Made by a program: the position numbers and the translations under genes. The notes beneath the pieces are model-generated. The model worked only from the letters and a program-made list of their open reading frames with translations, ran no database searches and had not been told where the DNA came from. Shown here one piece after another: positions 1 through 12,900 of a DNA stretch of 64,000 nt. Positions within the stretch are counted from its first letter, which is position 1. Each line of letters starts with the position of its first letter. Origin of the DNA: Ligustrum vulgare (lineage: Eukaryota; Streptophyta; Magnoliopsida; Lamiales; Oleaceae); assembly GCA_963555705.1 (NCBI GenBank), contig OY743168.1:93784925-93848924 (forward strand), in the 5' to 3' direction.

Positions 1-85
1 AATGTTAATAAATCAATTAGTTCTCTATGTCAATAAATTCATCATTAATATTATTTCAGCTAAACAAAAATTTAATCACATACCA

Positions 86-721
86 ACAAAATCTTAACAT
101 TGATCTATATATAATGGAAAAATAACATAAAAACTTCAAGTGAAGGAAGTGTCTCACATTTACCAAAATAATAATAAAAAATAAAAAAAACTTAACATGG
201 ATTTATGTAATGGCAAAATAACATAAGAATTTCAAGTAAATGAAGTGTCTCACTTTTAAAATAAAATAAAATAAAATAAATAAGTAAATAAATAAATAAA
301 TAGATTTAAAAAAATATATCTTAAAATGGATCTATATATAATGACAAAATAACATAAGAACTTCAAGTGAATGAACTGTCTTACTTTTACCAAAAAAAAA
401 AAAAAAATCTTAACATGGATTTGTATATAATGATAAAATAATATAATAACTTCAAGTAATGGAAGTGTCTCACTTTTACAAAAAATAAAGATAAAAATAA
501 AAATAATTTTTTTTAAAAAAATCTTAACATGGATATATATATATATAATGATAAAATAACATAAGAACTTCAAATGAAAGAAGTGTCTCACATTTAAAAA
601 AAATAATAATAATAAATAAAAAATTACGAAAAAAAATCTTAACGTTGATCTATATATAATGACAAAATAATATAAGAACTTCAAGTGAAGGAAGTGTCTC
701 ACATTTACAAAAATAAAAAAT
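86..721. repeat. AT-rich minisatellite, about six diverged units
   Basis: A unit of roughly 90-135 bp recurs about six times. Each has a core like ACTTCAAGTGAAGGAAGTGT followed by CTCAC, an A-rich spacer, then CTTAACATGGAT and a short TA run with AATGA. Cores begin near 134, 226, 360, 450, 566 and 678. Spacer length varies through A/T runs. Reading frames across it encode only Phe/Leu/Ile-rich peptides and are not genes. Confidence 0.8.
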
Positions 722-1513
722 AAAAAATGCGCGTTTTGGTTGTTTTGGACTTTTTAACACAAAATATTCAAAACGCAATAAACTCGTTTTGAGTTTCCTT
801 TGTATTTTTTTTGATATTTTGGAAAACGCATTTTTGAAAATGGACAAAGTGAACGCGTTTTCAATATTTCCAAAAATCGAATACTCAAAACGGGCTGAAA
901 ACAGTAAAGAGAACGAGGCCTTAATAATTGTTATTCTTTGAGGTACAATATGAAATTAGTTCAACATTAAAGATGTGATGTTTTCGAGGTAAGATATATT
1001 GCTAAAAAATAGTTTAAGAAAATGTGTGACTAAAAAGTAATTTTACTTAGAAATTTGTTTATTAGAAAAGGATTAATAGGCCGATCTATTCACTTCTATG
1101 TGCCTTTGTTGAAGGAATACTAAAAAGTACGGGTATGTTTGATTGCACATAAAAATGAAAAATGAAAACATTTTCTTTTTTAATGTATGTCATCTTACCA
1201 AAATAGTGAGAAAATATTTGATCGAAGAATTGCTAAAACGTGTTTTAGACACCTGTACATGAAAAATATTTGTCATGACAAATGTTCCAACCAAGCATAA
1301 AAGAAGAAAAGTTTTGGAATGATTCTATATTTTTCATGCCAATTGTGCCTAATCAAACCCACCATACCTTCTAAAAATTAGTTATTTTTTGGTTTTAATT
1401 TGTGGGATTAAAAAAGTTTCTAACCCTCTATTTGATAAATCATTTATAAATAGTTGTTTATAAATATATTTATTAGAAGTGTAGTGTCAATATTTTATTG
1501 TCCTTTTTTTTAA
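722..1513. other. Intergenic, with two MITE-like inverted repeats
   Basis: No gene is seen. About 726-920 has GCGTTTTGG / CTCAAAACG inverted motifs resembling a small MITE. About 1131-1372 starts GGTATGTTTGATTGCACA and ends with the imperfect inverse (TGTGCCTAATCAAACCCACC), so it is probably a second one of about 240 bp. Target duplications were not resolved. Confidence 0.45.
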
Positions 1514-3062
1514 ACTAGTAGTACCCGTGCGTTGCACGGATGCGGTAAGAATTGTGTATATAATAGCGTATAAATTTTATTGTGTTAAATCTTAATTCAA
1601 CATTCAAAAAAGAGATTTAGTTATTGACGTATATTTTGCCTCTTTAATAATTGGCTTTAGAAAGTGCCAAAAAAAAATATGATTCCAAAATAATTGGTCG
1701 TAGAAATTGTCAGAAAAAAAATATTCCGAAATGACCATATGTAATTTGTAGTCGACCTTTGTTCACCCTTCTAAGAGGGAAAATGTAAATGAATATATTA
1801 CAAACAATTACAGCAAACTAAAAGTACGTCGCGTCTTATCTATAGATTAGCTGAAGAAAAAAAATGTCAGCCTTATGAATAGTAAATGAACAGTAAAGAG
1901 GTCTTGCCTCTTTTACATAAGTTATAAGTAATATTAATTATTATTATTATTATTATTATTATAAAATTAAGTTATTATTAAGTTATATTATAAGAGAATT
2001 TAGAAAAAAATAAAAAGCCTCTTTTATATAAGTTAAGTTAAGTTATATAATATGATAGTTTAAAAAAAAAAAAAAAGACGTCATTAGTAAATGAACAGTA
2101 AAGAGGCTTTGTCTCTTATATAAGTCAGTTGAAGTTAAGTTTTTATTCAGTTATATTATTTAAGTTATTATGAAGTTATATTATAGGAGGATTTAAAAAA
2201 AAAAAGAGAGGCTAAAACAAAAAATTATATATACATATATGAGTTAAGTTAAGTTAAGTTATTATGAAGTTGTATTATAGGAGGAAAAAAAAAAAAACTC
2301 TTTTATATAAGTTAAGTTAAGTTAAGTTAATATGAAGTTATATTATAGGAAAATTTAAAAAAAAAAAAGTATAAGTTAAGTTATTATGAAGTTATATTAT
2401 AGGAGAATTTAAAAAAAAAAAAATATTAAGCGAAGTTTTAAAAAAAAAAAAAAATGTATAAGTTAATATTAAGTTATTATGAAATTATATTATAGGAGAA
2501 CTAAAAAAAAAAATTAAAAAAAAATGATGTCTATATTAAAGGAGAATTAAAAAAAATTAAAAAATGACATCATTAAACAAAAAGATAATGTGAGCCTTAT
2601 GAATAGTAAAATTAATTTCCCTCTTTTATATAAGTTAGGAAAAAAAATGACATCATTAGTATATGAACAGTCAAGAGACTTTGCCTCTTTTATATAAGTC
2701 AGTTAAAGTTAAGTTATTATTAAGTTATATTAGTTAAGTTAAGTTAATATGAAGTTATATTATACGAAAATTTAAAAAAAAAAAAAAAAAAAAGTATAAG
2801 TTAAGTTATTATGAAGTTATATTATAGGAAAATTTAAAGAAAAAAAATTAAGAGAAGTTTTTTTTTAAAAAAAATTATAAGTTAAAGTTAAGTTATTATG
2901 AAATTATATTATAGGAGAACTAAAAAAAAAAAAAAAATGATGTCTATATTATAGGAGAATTAAAAAAAAAAATTAAAAATGACATCATTAAACAAAAAGA
3001 TGAAGTGAGCCTTATGAATAGTAAATGAATAGTAAAATTCATTTCCCTCTTTTATATAAGTT
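1514..3062 (+). repeat. Dispersed element with GTGCGTTGCACGG head, tandemly expanded
   Basis: It begins with a self-complementary head (ACCCGTGCGTTGCACGG) and ends near 3062 with CTCTTTTATATAAGTTAG. Related heads and tails occur at 55083-57722, so this is a dispersed family. The interior is expanded by reiterated AAGTTAAGTTATTATGAAGT and GAACAGTAAAGAGG blocks; a block near 2380-2640 is repeated near 2740-3065. No coding capacity is seen and the superfamily is not assigned. Confidence 0.55.
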
Positions 3063-3509
3063 AGGAAGTAAAAAATTTACATTTGAATGTTATTACAATT
3101 ATAAACAAAATTTATAACCAAATTTTACCAAATAGAGGCCAATGACCGTATTTAGTCAAACAACTTGCTAAAATATGCAATTTTCAAGTTGCTCATACAA
3201 AATTTCGTACCTCATATAATTATAAATAAATTAAACGTAGCTTTGGCCAATGGCAACTAACCATTGAAATTAGATTCTTAATGACTGCATAAACACTATT
3301 ATAACCATTCTTGACTACTAAGCAAATTGCGAAACTAAAGGAGGTCATAATCATATAACAAATAAATATTCCAAATTGAAAATTGCACTTTTTAGCAAGT
3401 TGTTTAACAAATGCTTTTACTTGCTACTTAAAGTGGAATAAAGAATTGAAAAGTATTCAATCCCACTAATCAAAACAAGAAAACAACGTTTACAACATAG
3501 TTTTTAGTA

Positions 3510-4824
3510 GAGTAATTGGCGTAAAATGTTCCTATCTTTTGAACATTCTTGTACAATTCATCCCAAGGTTTGAATTTTTAGAATTTTCATCCTCACCTTC
3601 ATATTTCTTTGCCGAAAACGTCCCTACCATTTAATTCCATCCAAAGAACTGTTAGTTGACTCAAAATTTACATATTGACCACTTTAATGAAGGACAAACA
3701 TGTCATTTTGTATTGAGTAATTGGCGCAATTGGTCCCTACCTTTCACACTTCTTATGGAATTCGTCCCAACGTTTTTTTTTTTTTGGCAAATTCATCCCT
3801 ACCTTTATATTTTCTTGCTAAAAATGTCCTCACTGTCTATTTTCACCCAAAAATTTGTTAGTTGACCCAAAAATCACCTGTTGACTATTTTTTTTGATAA
3901 TCTTATTGACTATTTTAATGAAGGGTAAATAAATCATTTCCTATTATTTAATTTAAAATGATGTAAAATAAAGAATAAAAAAAAATATATATTTGTTACT
4001 GTTCATCTTCTTCCCAACCTCATTCCCATTCGTTCTGTTCAATTAAATCCTATTTATTTTTTTCAATTGCTGTAATTGCGCCCGGGACATCTTTTTGGTG
4101 TTAAGGCAGACAATGATTCAGATTGGAACTTTAATCGTCCCCCTCGAGCTTGTCATTTTCAGACTTAAACATGTGAAACCCTAAATTTTCACATTCTCCA
4201 CCGATAAATTAAATACAAAGAAATGGTTGTTTTCTACCATACCAATTACAGCAATTGAAAAAAATAAATAAAGAGGGTTTAATTGAACTAAACGAGTGGA
4301 CATGAAGTTGGGAAGAAGATGAACAGTAACAAATATTTTTTCGTTTTTATTTTTTTTATTTTATTCTTTATTTTACATTATTTTAAATTAAATAATAGAA
4401 AATGACTTGTTTGCTCTTCATTAAAATAGTCAATAAATTATCAAAAAACATAGTTAATAGGTGATTTTGAGTTAACTAACGAATTCTTGGATGAAATTAT
4501 ACGGTAATGACGTTTTTAACAAGAAAATATGAAGGTAAGGGTGAATTTGCCAAAAAAATAAACGTTGGGACGAATTCCACAAGAAGTGTGAAAGGTAGGG
4601 ACCAATTGCGTCAATTACCCAATACAAAATGACATTTTTGTCCTTCATTAAAGTGGTGAATATGTAAATTTTGAGTCAACTAACGGTTCTTTTGATGGAA
4701 TCAAACGGTAGGAACGTTTTCTACAAAGAAATGTGAATGTAAGAGTGAAAATGCCAAAAAATCAAACATTGGGATGAATTGTACAAGAATGTCCAAAGGT
4801 AATGACTTTTTGCGCCAATTACCC
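3510..4824. mobile_element. Mutator-like foldback element A with 9 bp TSD
   Basis: The ends are inverted: GAGTAATTGGCG at the left, and GGGTAATTGGCG on the complement at the right. The flanks are a perfect 9 bp target duplication, TTTTTAGTA (3501-3509 and 4825-4833). Arms of roughly 500-570 bp pair with each other around a shorter unique centre near 4080-4240. The terminal motif is itself reiterated inside each arm (again near 3714 and 4620). There is no transposase reading frame, so this is a non-autonomous element. The 9 bp duplication and long arms fit Mutator-like elements. Confidence 0.85.
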
Positions 4825-4909
4825 TTTTTAGTATTCCACTATCCAGGTCATATTCCACTAGGTATTGAGGAAAAGTAGATTGACAATTATATAACAATCA
4901 TTTTTAAAA

Positions 4910-6373
4910 GGGTTAATAGCATAAAACGTTTCTACATTTGACATGTATTGTGCAAAACATCCAAACGTTGTGATTTTTAACGCTGAACGTCCCAACATTT
5001 ACATTTTCTTATTGGAAACGTCATTTTCGTTATATTTAACCCTATTTCAACATTAAATAAGGGGCATTTTTGTCCAATTTCATTTTTAATTCATTTCTTA
5101 AGGGTAATTGATACAAAACGTCCCTACGTTTGACACTCATTGTAGAAAAACATCCATACGTTCATTTTTTTTGCAAATAACGTTCCTACCTTTAGATTTT
5201 CTTGCAGATTAGTCTCAAAATTTTACTTTTCTTTCAATTTAGTCATTTCGTATTTGATTTAAATGTCATTGTCTTCAAACGTGTATAACTTTTGATTTGC
5301 AACTCTGAATTGCACTCCGTTTTTTGCGTTGAACTCCAAATTCAATCATCTTTCTTATGATGTATCATGTGCTCATTTATTAAACATTTCGTTTTGACTT
5401 TTTTATTGTGGATACTTATTTTGTTTGGACATCATTGATTAACGTAAATTAATTTCTGTACATTTTATTGAAACAGTGAAACTTTAATTTTAGTGTGTGT
5501 TCGACGGCCAGCATAATTTATAAATTGGATTTATTTAATTTTTTTATTTTTTTAAAGTAAAATGTTTGGTTAAAAATTAATATGTTTAGCCCATGTTTGA
5601 GCTATATTATAATCTCAAATCACTTTTTGAAAATTTTTCTCCAATTTTCAAAAAGTGATTTGAGATTATAATATGTCTCGAACAGGGACTAAACATACCA
5701 ATTTTTAACAAAATATTTTACCTTTAAAAAATAAAAATAAAAAGTCAAATAAATCAAATTTATAAATTCCGCTGGACGTCGAACACACACTGAAATTAAA
5801 ATTTCACTGTTTCAATAAAATTTACAGAAATTAATTTACGTTAATCAATGATGTCCAAACAAAATAAGTATCCACAATAAAAAAGTCAAAACGAAATGTT
5901 TAATAAATGAGCACATGATACATCATAAGAAAGATGATTGAATTTGGAGTTCAACGCAAAAAACGGAGTGCAATTCAGAGTTGCAAATCAAAAGTTATAC
6001 ACGTTTGAAGACAATGACATTTAAATCAAATACGAAATGACTAAATTGAAAGAAAATTAAAATTTGGAGACTAATCTGCAAGAAAATCTAAAGGTAGGAA
6101 CGTTATTTCCCAAAAAAATGAACGTAGGGATGTTTTTTCACAATGAATGTCAAACGTAGGGATGTTTTGTACCAATTACCCTTAAGAAATGAATTAAAAA
6201 TGGAATTGGACAAAAATGCCCCTTATTTAATGTTGAAATAGGGTTAAATATAACGAAAAGGACGTTTCCAACAAGAAAATGTAAATGTTGGGACGTTGAG
6301 CGTTAAAAATCACAACGTTGGGATGTTTTGCACAATACATGTCAAATGTAGAAACGTTTTGTGCTATTAACCC
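4910..6373. mobile_element. Mutator-like foldback element B, near-complete palindrome, 9 bp TSD
   Basis: The element starts GGGTTAATAGCATAAAACG and ends with the inverse. It is flanked by a perfect 9 bp duplication, TTTTTAAAA (4901-4909 and 6374-6382). The arms of about 720 bp match almost base for base and meet near 5640, leaving only a short AT loop, so the whole 1464 bp is one hairpin. A subterminal motif near 5102 (GGTAATTGATACAAAACGTC) echoes the terminus and resembles element A. There is no transposase, so it is non-autonomous. Confidence 0.88.
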
Positions 6374-6602
6374 TTTTTAAAAACCCATTTTTCAACTGTA
6401 TTCATTTTTAATCATATATTCACATAATAAAATATTCTATACATAAATTCAAATTTTTTTCTACTTTTAACCATACATTATCCTAAGAATCACTATTCAA
6501 AAAAAAAAAAAAAAATTCAAAGATTATTGTTCTTGTTTATATCATATATATTACTTTATTTCTTGTTTACCAAGGCACTTTGAATGGATCTACTCATTCC
6601 AA

Positions 6603-9048
6603 CAGAACTGATCGAGTGCACGGGAACGTGCATTCTAGTGTGCACGTTGAACAGTTTGGCAGATGATCTGTGTTATAGTGGGCCCCACAATAACAATTAA
6701 AATCACAACATAGATGACCCCAAATAAACTCACTGAACCAGCTCTGATCATCCATTCATGCTATCTTCATTCTCCCCGTTTTCAACGTCACCGAACCACA
6801 ACACCAGTACCATTGTGCTATCTCACTGTCGAGAACTAGAAAATCGACGACAACCCCCATCGTACGCCAATGTGTGACTGTCACGGTAATTTTCGCAAGG
6901 ACCACGTTAGAAGCACCTCGGGACTTACTCCGAAAGTGGGCGCTTCTAGAATTTTTCTTTTCGCAAATGTAAACATTTATACCCTAAATCTCATTCCATT
7001 TCTTGCCTGAAATTTTACACCTCTACGACCGTGCGATCTCACTGTCCGAAACCTAAAAATCGGTTGCAACCCCCACCGAACACCACTGTGTCGCAATCAC
7101 GGTTATTTTAGCAGAGGTAAAGTTTTATGCCTTAAATCTCATTGCATTGGCTGCCTGAAATTTTACCATTCCGTCTTTAAGTTCAGGTTCGAAATCATGA
7201 GTATGGGTGGACAAATTTTTTAACGTTAAATTTCTATTTTAACCGTTGTAGTTTGGGTGCAACCTAATTTTTTGTTATAATTTGTGCCCTAGATTGGGAA
7301 GCCCAATTTCAGAAATTGTTGCTAGAACACCAGTGCTGCTGTTCTACTAAACCCATAAATGTCCACTAGATCAGTTCTCGTATATTTCAATCTTGGGTTT
7401 GTTTGATGTTCAAATGTTGTGATGATTTATGTGTTTGAATTGGAGCTCAAAATGTGAATATTTGTAACATCAATGTTAGTCATTCGTATCTTGGTGCGAC
7501 AAAATGATGATTGTGTTCTTCAACAAATTGACTAACTACCCAACCCCGTGTTTGTTCATTCATAATAGATAGTATAGCGTTGCAGTCACATTGTATAGCC
7601 ACGATTTTGTTCTCCAGTATGTGGCACATAATCTTTAACACGGAGATGATAGTTCTCATTTGTTGTCCCTTGCTTCGAACATGCATATAATTTCCACACA
7701 CACTCATTTGTTCGTTCGCTTCTTTTTTTTACCATTACATATTCGTGCATTGAACCCACTGCTCGAGCGTACTGATTGTAATGGGCGTATGCATCTTCTA
7801 TTGATAAAAAATTTGCCTCATTTGTGAATTAAACATTGAGAGACTTGAGGAGGGTATATGTTATTTTCGATTTCTGAATTCATATCTATTAATTAGACAT
7901 TATAGAACTCTAAATTGGGAGATTACAAAATCACATGAAATATATAAACCAAATGAAAAAATCACATTTAGAACAAATAAAATTGGCACTCTGTCAATAA
8001 TTATAAACCACATGAACTCTAAATTATGGGGACTACGGAAACAACATGAAATATAGAAATCCGATGAAAATTAGAAAACGCGTTAAAAAAATCACATTTA
8101 CAGCCAAGGACGGAGCCATGATTTCCTTTTAGCGTGGGCAAAAATTAATCGAGGTTGAGGGGCAAAGGGAGTTTGGGGATTTTTTTTTTTTTTTTTTGAG
8201 AAAAAAAAGAAGAGAGAAAATGCAATTTCACAAATTTCATTATCAATCTTCAAAAATATATTTGTATCTACACAAACCACATATCTCAAATTAAATCAAC
8301 TCTAAAAACCACAAATATTTTAATTCAAATAACACTATAATCAAATCAATCAAAAAAACCCCAAATTAATATCAAACAGTAGATACAAATCACTAATCAT
8401 AAATGACACTACAGACAACAAATCTCAAATTAAATAACTCCACAAACAACAAATATTTAACAACAAAAATTCAAATAAAACTAATCAAATCAATTACCCA
8501 AATTCATATCAAAGTAGACATATATAAATCAATAATCATAATTTATAAATCACTAATCAATTTGGGGTTAGTGGAGAGTGGAGACTTAAGACAGTAGACA
8601 TAATTTTTGAAACACTAAAGAATATAAACCACATGAACAAACCCAAAACAAAAAAACACTGTCAAAAATTAGAATTCACATGAACTCTAAATTAGGGGAC
8701 TACTGTAAGAACATGAAATATAGAGATCAGATGAAAAACAGGAAACAAATCATATTTACAGAATCTGTTAGAATAGAAACCACATGAACACTTTTAGATC
8801 AGAAAAAATTACCGTGACTGTCACACAGTGGTGCTCGATGGGGACTTCCGTTGGTTTTCAGGTTCTCGAAGTGAGATAGCACGACGGTAGAGGTGGAGTT
8901 GTGGTTCGGTGAGGTTCAAAACGGGAAGAATGCTGGTTCGGTGAGCTTATTTGGGGTGATCTGGGTTGGTGTGATTTAATTGCTATAACACAGATCCTAT
9001 TCATCGTGCACAATAGCATGCACGTTCCTGTGCACTAGATCAATTCTG
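6603..9048. mobile_element. Mutator-like element C (2.4 kb) with 10 bp TSD and FAR1-like remnant
   Basis: The left end CAGAACTGATCGAGTGCAC is matched by the complement of the right end (CAGAATTGATCTAGTGCAC). Similarity continues for about 240-290 bp (6603-6893 against 8812-9048). The flanks carry a perfect 10 bp duplication, CTCATTCCAA (6593-6602 and 9049-9058). Part of the left arm is repeated directly near 7028-7110. Inside are a broken FAR1-type domain (about 7480-7825, minus) and a segment from 8105 starting with a CGGAGCCATG motif that may be a nested element. Confidence 0.88.
7480..7825 (-). pseudogene. FAR1/FHY3-type DNA-binding domain remnant
   Basis: Read on the minus strand in three successive frames, the segment gives landmarks of a FAR1 DNA-binding domain. 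An N-terminal IEDAYAHYNQYARAVG is followed by KLYACSKQG, then CDCNA, and finally WVVSQFVEEHNHHF. The first frame ends in a TGA, the second in a TGA after about 45 codons, and the last stops just after the EHNH motif. At least two frameshifts therefore break it. FAR1-type domains are found in FHY3/FAR1 factors and in related Mutator transposases. Its position inside a Mutator-like element suggests a decayed transposase or a captured fragment. No MULE catalytic domain was found. Confidence 0.7.
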
Positions 9049-9058
9049 CTCATTCCAA

Positions 9059-9904
9059 GTAACCCAAAAAACCACACTTCTACGAAGAGAATGGTATTAA
9101 CGTTACAGTAATTGAATTAAATATTTTCTTGGTTACCATAGAGAATGAAAAAAGAAAAAAATTGGCAACCAATTTTTACTTTCCTTCTCACTTTCTCATA
9201 TGGACTGGAAAACATAAATTTGAGCAAATTATTAATATTCATTTCAAGATATACTTTTCCTATTCTTCCAAGATTATTTTGATCTGATCTAGGAGTTGTA
9301 ACGTATATGTCTTCTGAGAACGAGGTATTGGAACAAAGTACAAGTTTTATCCGGCTTCCCACAAACTTCCCAATGTCGAATTTCAAAAACCAACTAACTT
9401 CATAAGACCGAGTGGAAGTGTGTTATGTATGGAAACTCGAGATCAGAAATGGATTCGTAAAATGGATTTAAGCCTTACCATGGACTTGTTTGCATCTGAG
9501 TGTCAGTGATAAGGGCTCGTTTGGTCCCAACGCTTCAAATTTTCCCTCAAATTTATTTTCAACTACACATTTTTATCAAACTTATTACTTTTACAATCAC
9601 TTTTCAACCATTTTTCCAAAAATCCAAAAATCCTCAAAAACTTGAAAAAGGGCTGGGACCAAGCGAGCTTTAACTAATGAACTTTTGCATCAGACAGACT
9701 TGTATACAAAATCATCTGTTTTTCATCAACACGTTCCCATAGCAAGTACATGAACAAGCTAAACTCAACTCATACCTCAAATTCTATTGCTTTACACAAG
9801 AGTAAGAAACTAGACATCCCCATTGATGATTACACTGAAATTAAATTCATCTCAAGACAAAAAAACTCAATCAAATGAACTTAACATGCAATCAACCCAC
9901 AAAA
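9059..9904. other. Spacer downstream of the DUF547 gene, with one MITE
   Basis: No gene is seen. The spacer contains the MITE at 9513-9670 and probably the 3' untranslated region of the minus-strand DUF547 gene. An antisense reading frame at 9117-9386 has no recognisable domain. Confidence 0.4.
9513..9670. mobile_element. Tourist-like MITE, TAA duplication
   Basis: The left end GGGCTCGTTTGGTCCCA is matched by the complement of the right end (AAGCTCGCTTGGTCCCA). Both sides are flanked by TAA (9510-9512 and 9671-9673). The 158 bp element has an interior containing the CACTTTTCAACCA core shared with other MITEs in this window. A 3 bp TAA target is typical of PIF/Harbinger-derived MITEs. Confidence 0.65.
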
Positions 9905-12900
9905 TCACTTTACCAGCTCTTTCATTATGAGATACCTGAAAGCGAAATTATGTGAAACCCATTCAATATTTTTACGAGACTTCCCCAGCTGACGTTTCTT
10001 AATGCTCTTTCTTAGGGACTCAGGTAACGACTTTTGGATCATCTCCATAGTGTCAGCTGGACACAAACCTGAATCCTTGGTGAACGACTCAACAATTTTC
10101 GGTAATAGGATTTTCTTGTCCTTTCGTACGCCAAATGTAGCACGAATGTAGTCTTCTTTTGCTGCTTCTAGATCGGGGAATACCCTTTCGGGCGTGTAAA
10201 CACGAACCTGAGAACAAAAAAACATCATAGTCCATGAAGAAGTGAGATGGTTAAGCATTTAGTTCTCTCTTAGTAACAAGTGAGAAGAATAAACCATATT
10301 CACAAGAAATCCATATTCACATATATTCAAATTCTGTACAAATAAATATGCAGAAACTTAGAGAAGAAAAAGGGCATGGATATCTACCGCAGGATCAGAG
10401 TGGCTCCCAGATGAAAGCGCAAAGTGCAGAAGGGGTTCAGGACGTTCAATTGCATATGCTTGTCGTTCATCGCAGGCCTTGAACTTCGTTCTTGAAGAAA
10501 GCAGTGACCAAAGCCACTGCATACAGAGTTACTTTTATCAACATAACTATAAAGACTAGTTGAATCTACTAAGGTAGGCAGTTTAACGGTGGAACATGTA
10601 TAAATCAGCAAATGCAGAACAAATAATTAATCAATACAACAAACAATTATAATAGCCCTCTACGGGACATTGGCTGCTAGATTTACCTGTCCGGGGCGAG
10701 ACATTCGGCATCTCAGGATAGAATTCTGTATAACATCTGCACTTACAATTTGACCTCCAACATTATAGGCAGCCTAGAATAGAAATAAATGTTAGAACAA
10801 ATTCTATATTAAGCACTGTAGAGAAAAACTAATCAGTTCTTACATTCTTACCTTCAAGAGTAGTAACATTCGCTTCATATTGTTTTGAGGGATACCATAC
10901 GCCAAAAATGCCTGCTTATATAAAAACAATAAAGTTAGTTCATAGTTGAGACAGATCAACATCTATGTCTTGTAAATTTGTCAATTTGGATCCTACATGC
11001 ATCACCAAAGCATTGTGTACGTTGATCCAGAATGCTAATTTCTCCTCATGCGACATCTTTCTAGGGTCTATGGCTTCCAAACGAGAAATAAGTGACCTAC
11101 AAAATGTGAACTCGACTACTATTATCCTGCTTGGATTATATAATAAGTTTATATATAAATCTCATCATACAAACATCCTCACTTAAAATTCTGTAACAAG
11201 GGTTCAACATCACCCAATTTCTGACTATCTCTGTATATGCATTGTACTTCTACCATTGTGCTGTAAGGTCCACTAAAATCTTTCAGTCCTTCCACATGAA
11301 AAGGATTATCCAGCCGAACATCGAAAGAAGAATCATTTCTGTATCCTGGACTCCACAAGTCACGTTGATCTTTAGGAGAAAATGCACCGATAGATGACAA
11401 AGATGAAGTGGGTGATGAGAGGCCTTGATTTGTCGATGATGGATCGGTAAGCTTGCAATATATAGTGGACATGCACTTGATCATATCTTCTGAAAGCTTG
11501 TTCGGTGTCTCTGGAATGTGATCAGAAATACGTGTACCAAGATGCTCTGCCAAAGTAATCACATCCGAAGAGGTACTCTGTGCATACTGTAGGAAGACCA
11601 ACAATTGAAGTTTGATAAGTTACTAAAATTTTAAAAGTCTGAAGGAAAAGGGATATAAGTTGAGATACCTCCATCATGGATAATGGTTGAGAATGACATG
11701 AGCGCACAGCTTTGCACAAGGCCTCTGCAGGAGGAGAAGTTTTGTTTGACAGTGTTGTACGCTGAGATAGTGAAGAGTGAGAACGTTGAATACCGGAATC
11801 CACGAGCTTCTCCTCATATTGGCCATTGCCTTCCTTCCATGAATTGGAATGACCATCAACATAGGGTGCCAATTTTTCACTAGCGGATGTCAAATCTGAT
11901 CTTGAAAAATCTAGGCGCCTTCTCCTTGGAGTTGCCAAGGGTGATATCAATGAATCATTCTTCTTGGTTGGAGATAAGGAAGAAATTTGTTGATCAAACG
12001 CTTTCCTGTACAGTGAAAGCAGATACTGTTCCAAATGTCCAACTTCTACTTCTAGCACTGCAATTTCCTTGATGAGTTCTGTGGCTGGCTGGAATCAATC
12101 AGAGAATATTTTCAGTAAAACACAAATATTCGGTTTACATACGAAAAAAGTAAGCATACAACATACAACTCAGTTATAACAAAACCAGCTTCTTGTACAC
12201 ACATGCATCTCGAAGATTTGGGTGTAGCTATAAGGTAAAAAACATAGGTTGCAAAGTACATGAAAAGTTCACAGGTACTTGTTTAATGAAAAAGAAATCA
12301 ACATTTCATTTGCTATGAAAAGTCATTGGCACAAAAACCTAAACATTCATAACGAATACCTCCTAGGCACAGAAGATTTGCACTAATAAATTTTGATCAT
12401 ACAAAGACCAAAGATTGCTACCTTAGGCATTGCAATTTCATCTGCTATGTCATGGCATGATACCCTATAACCCAATGCTTTTTCCAAAGCACAGCGAACG
12501 GAAACTTGATCTTGTAATCTTTTTTCAAGATGCAATATCTGCATGGACCAAGAAAAACTTTATGGTAACACTGAATAACCTATTGACCTTCTGGCAGGGA
12601 AGTAAAATATGGATCTGTTTATCTCTTAAACTTCATTGACTCTTGGATATACAGTTTGGATTCCTTTCAGCTTAGGTACAAATTGAATTTGTAAGGCCAT
12701 ATGACAGCAATATTATTACTTACCTCTTGCCTCAGAGAATTTTGAATCTCAGCATTAGACTGTTGTTCAATATTGCCTTTGGCACAATTATCCAAGTGTC
12801 CCATTTCCTGGTACAAAAGAGATCAATATGGTCACAAAAAATTGTTTGCTAGTTTCATTTCTATTTTATGTCGTGAATTACGAATCTTAATTCTATTTTA

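Noticed and set aside
7480..7707. An intact small FAR1-like gene
   Set aside because: The neighbouring parts of the domain lie in other frames with stops between them, so it is a remnant.
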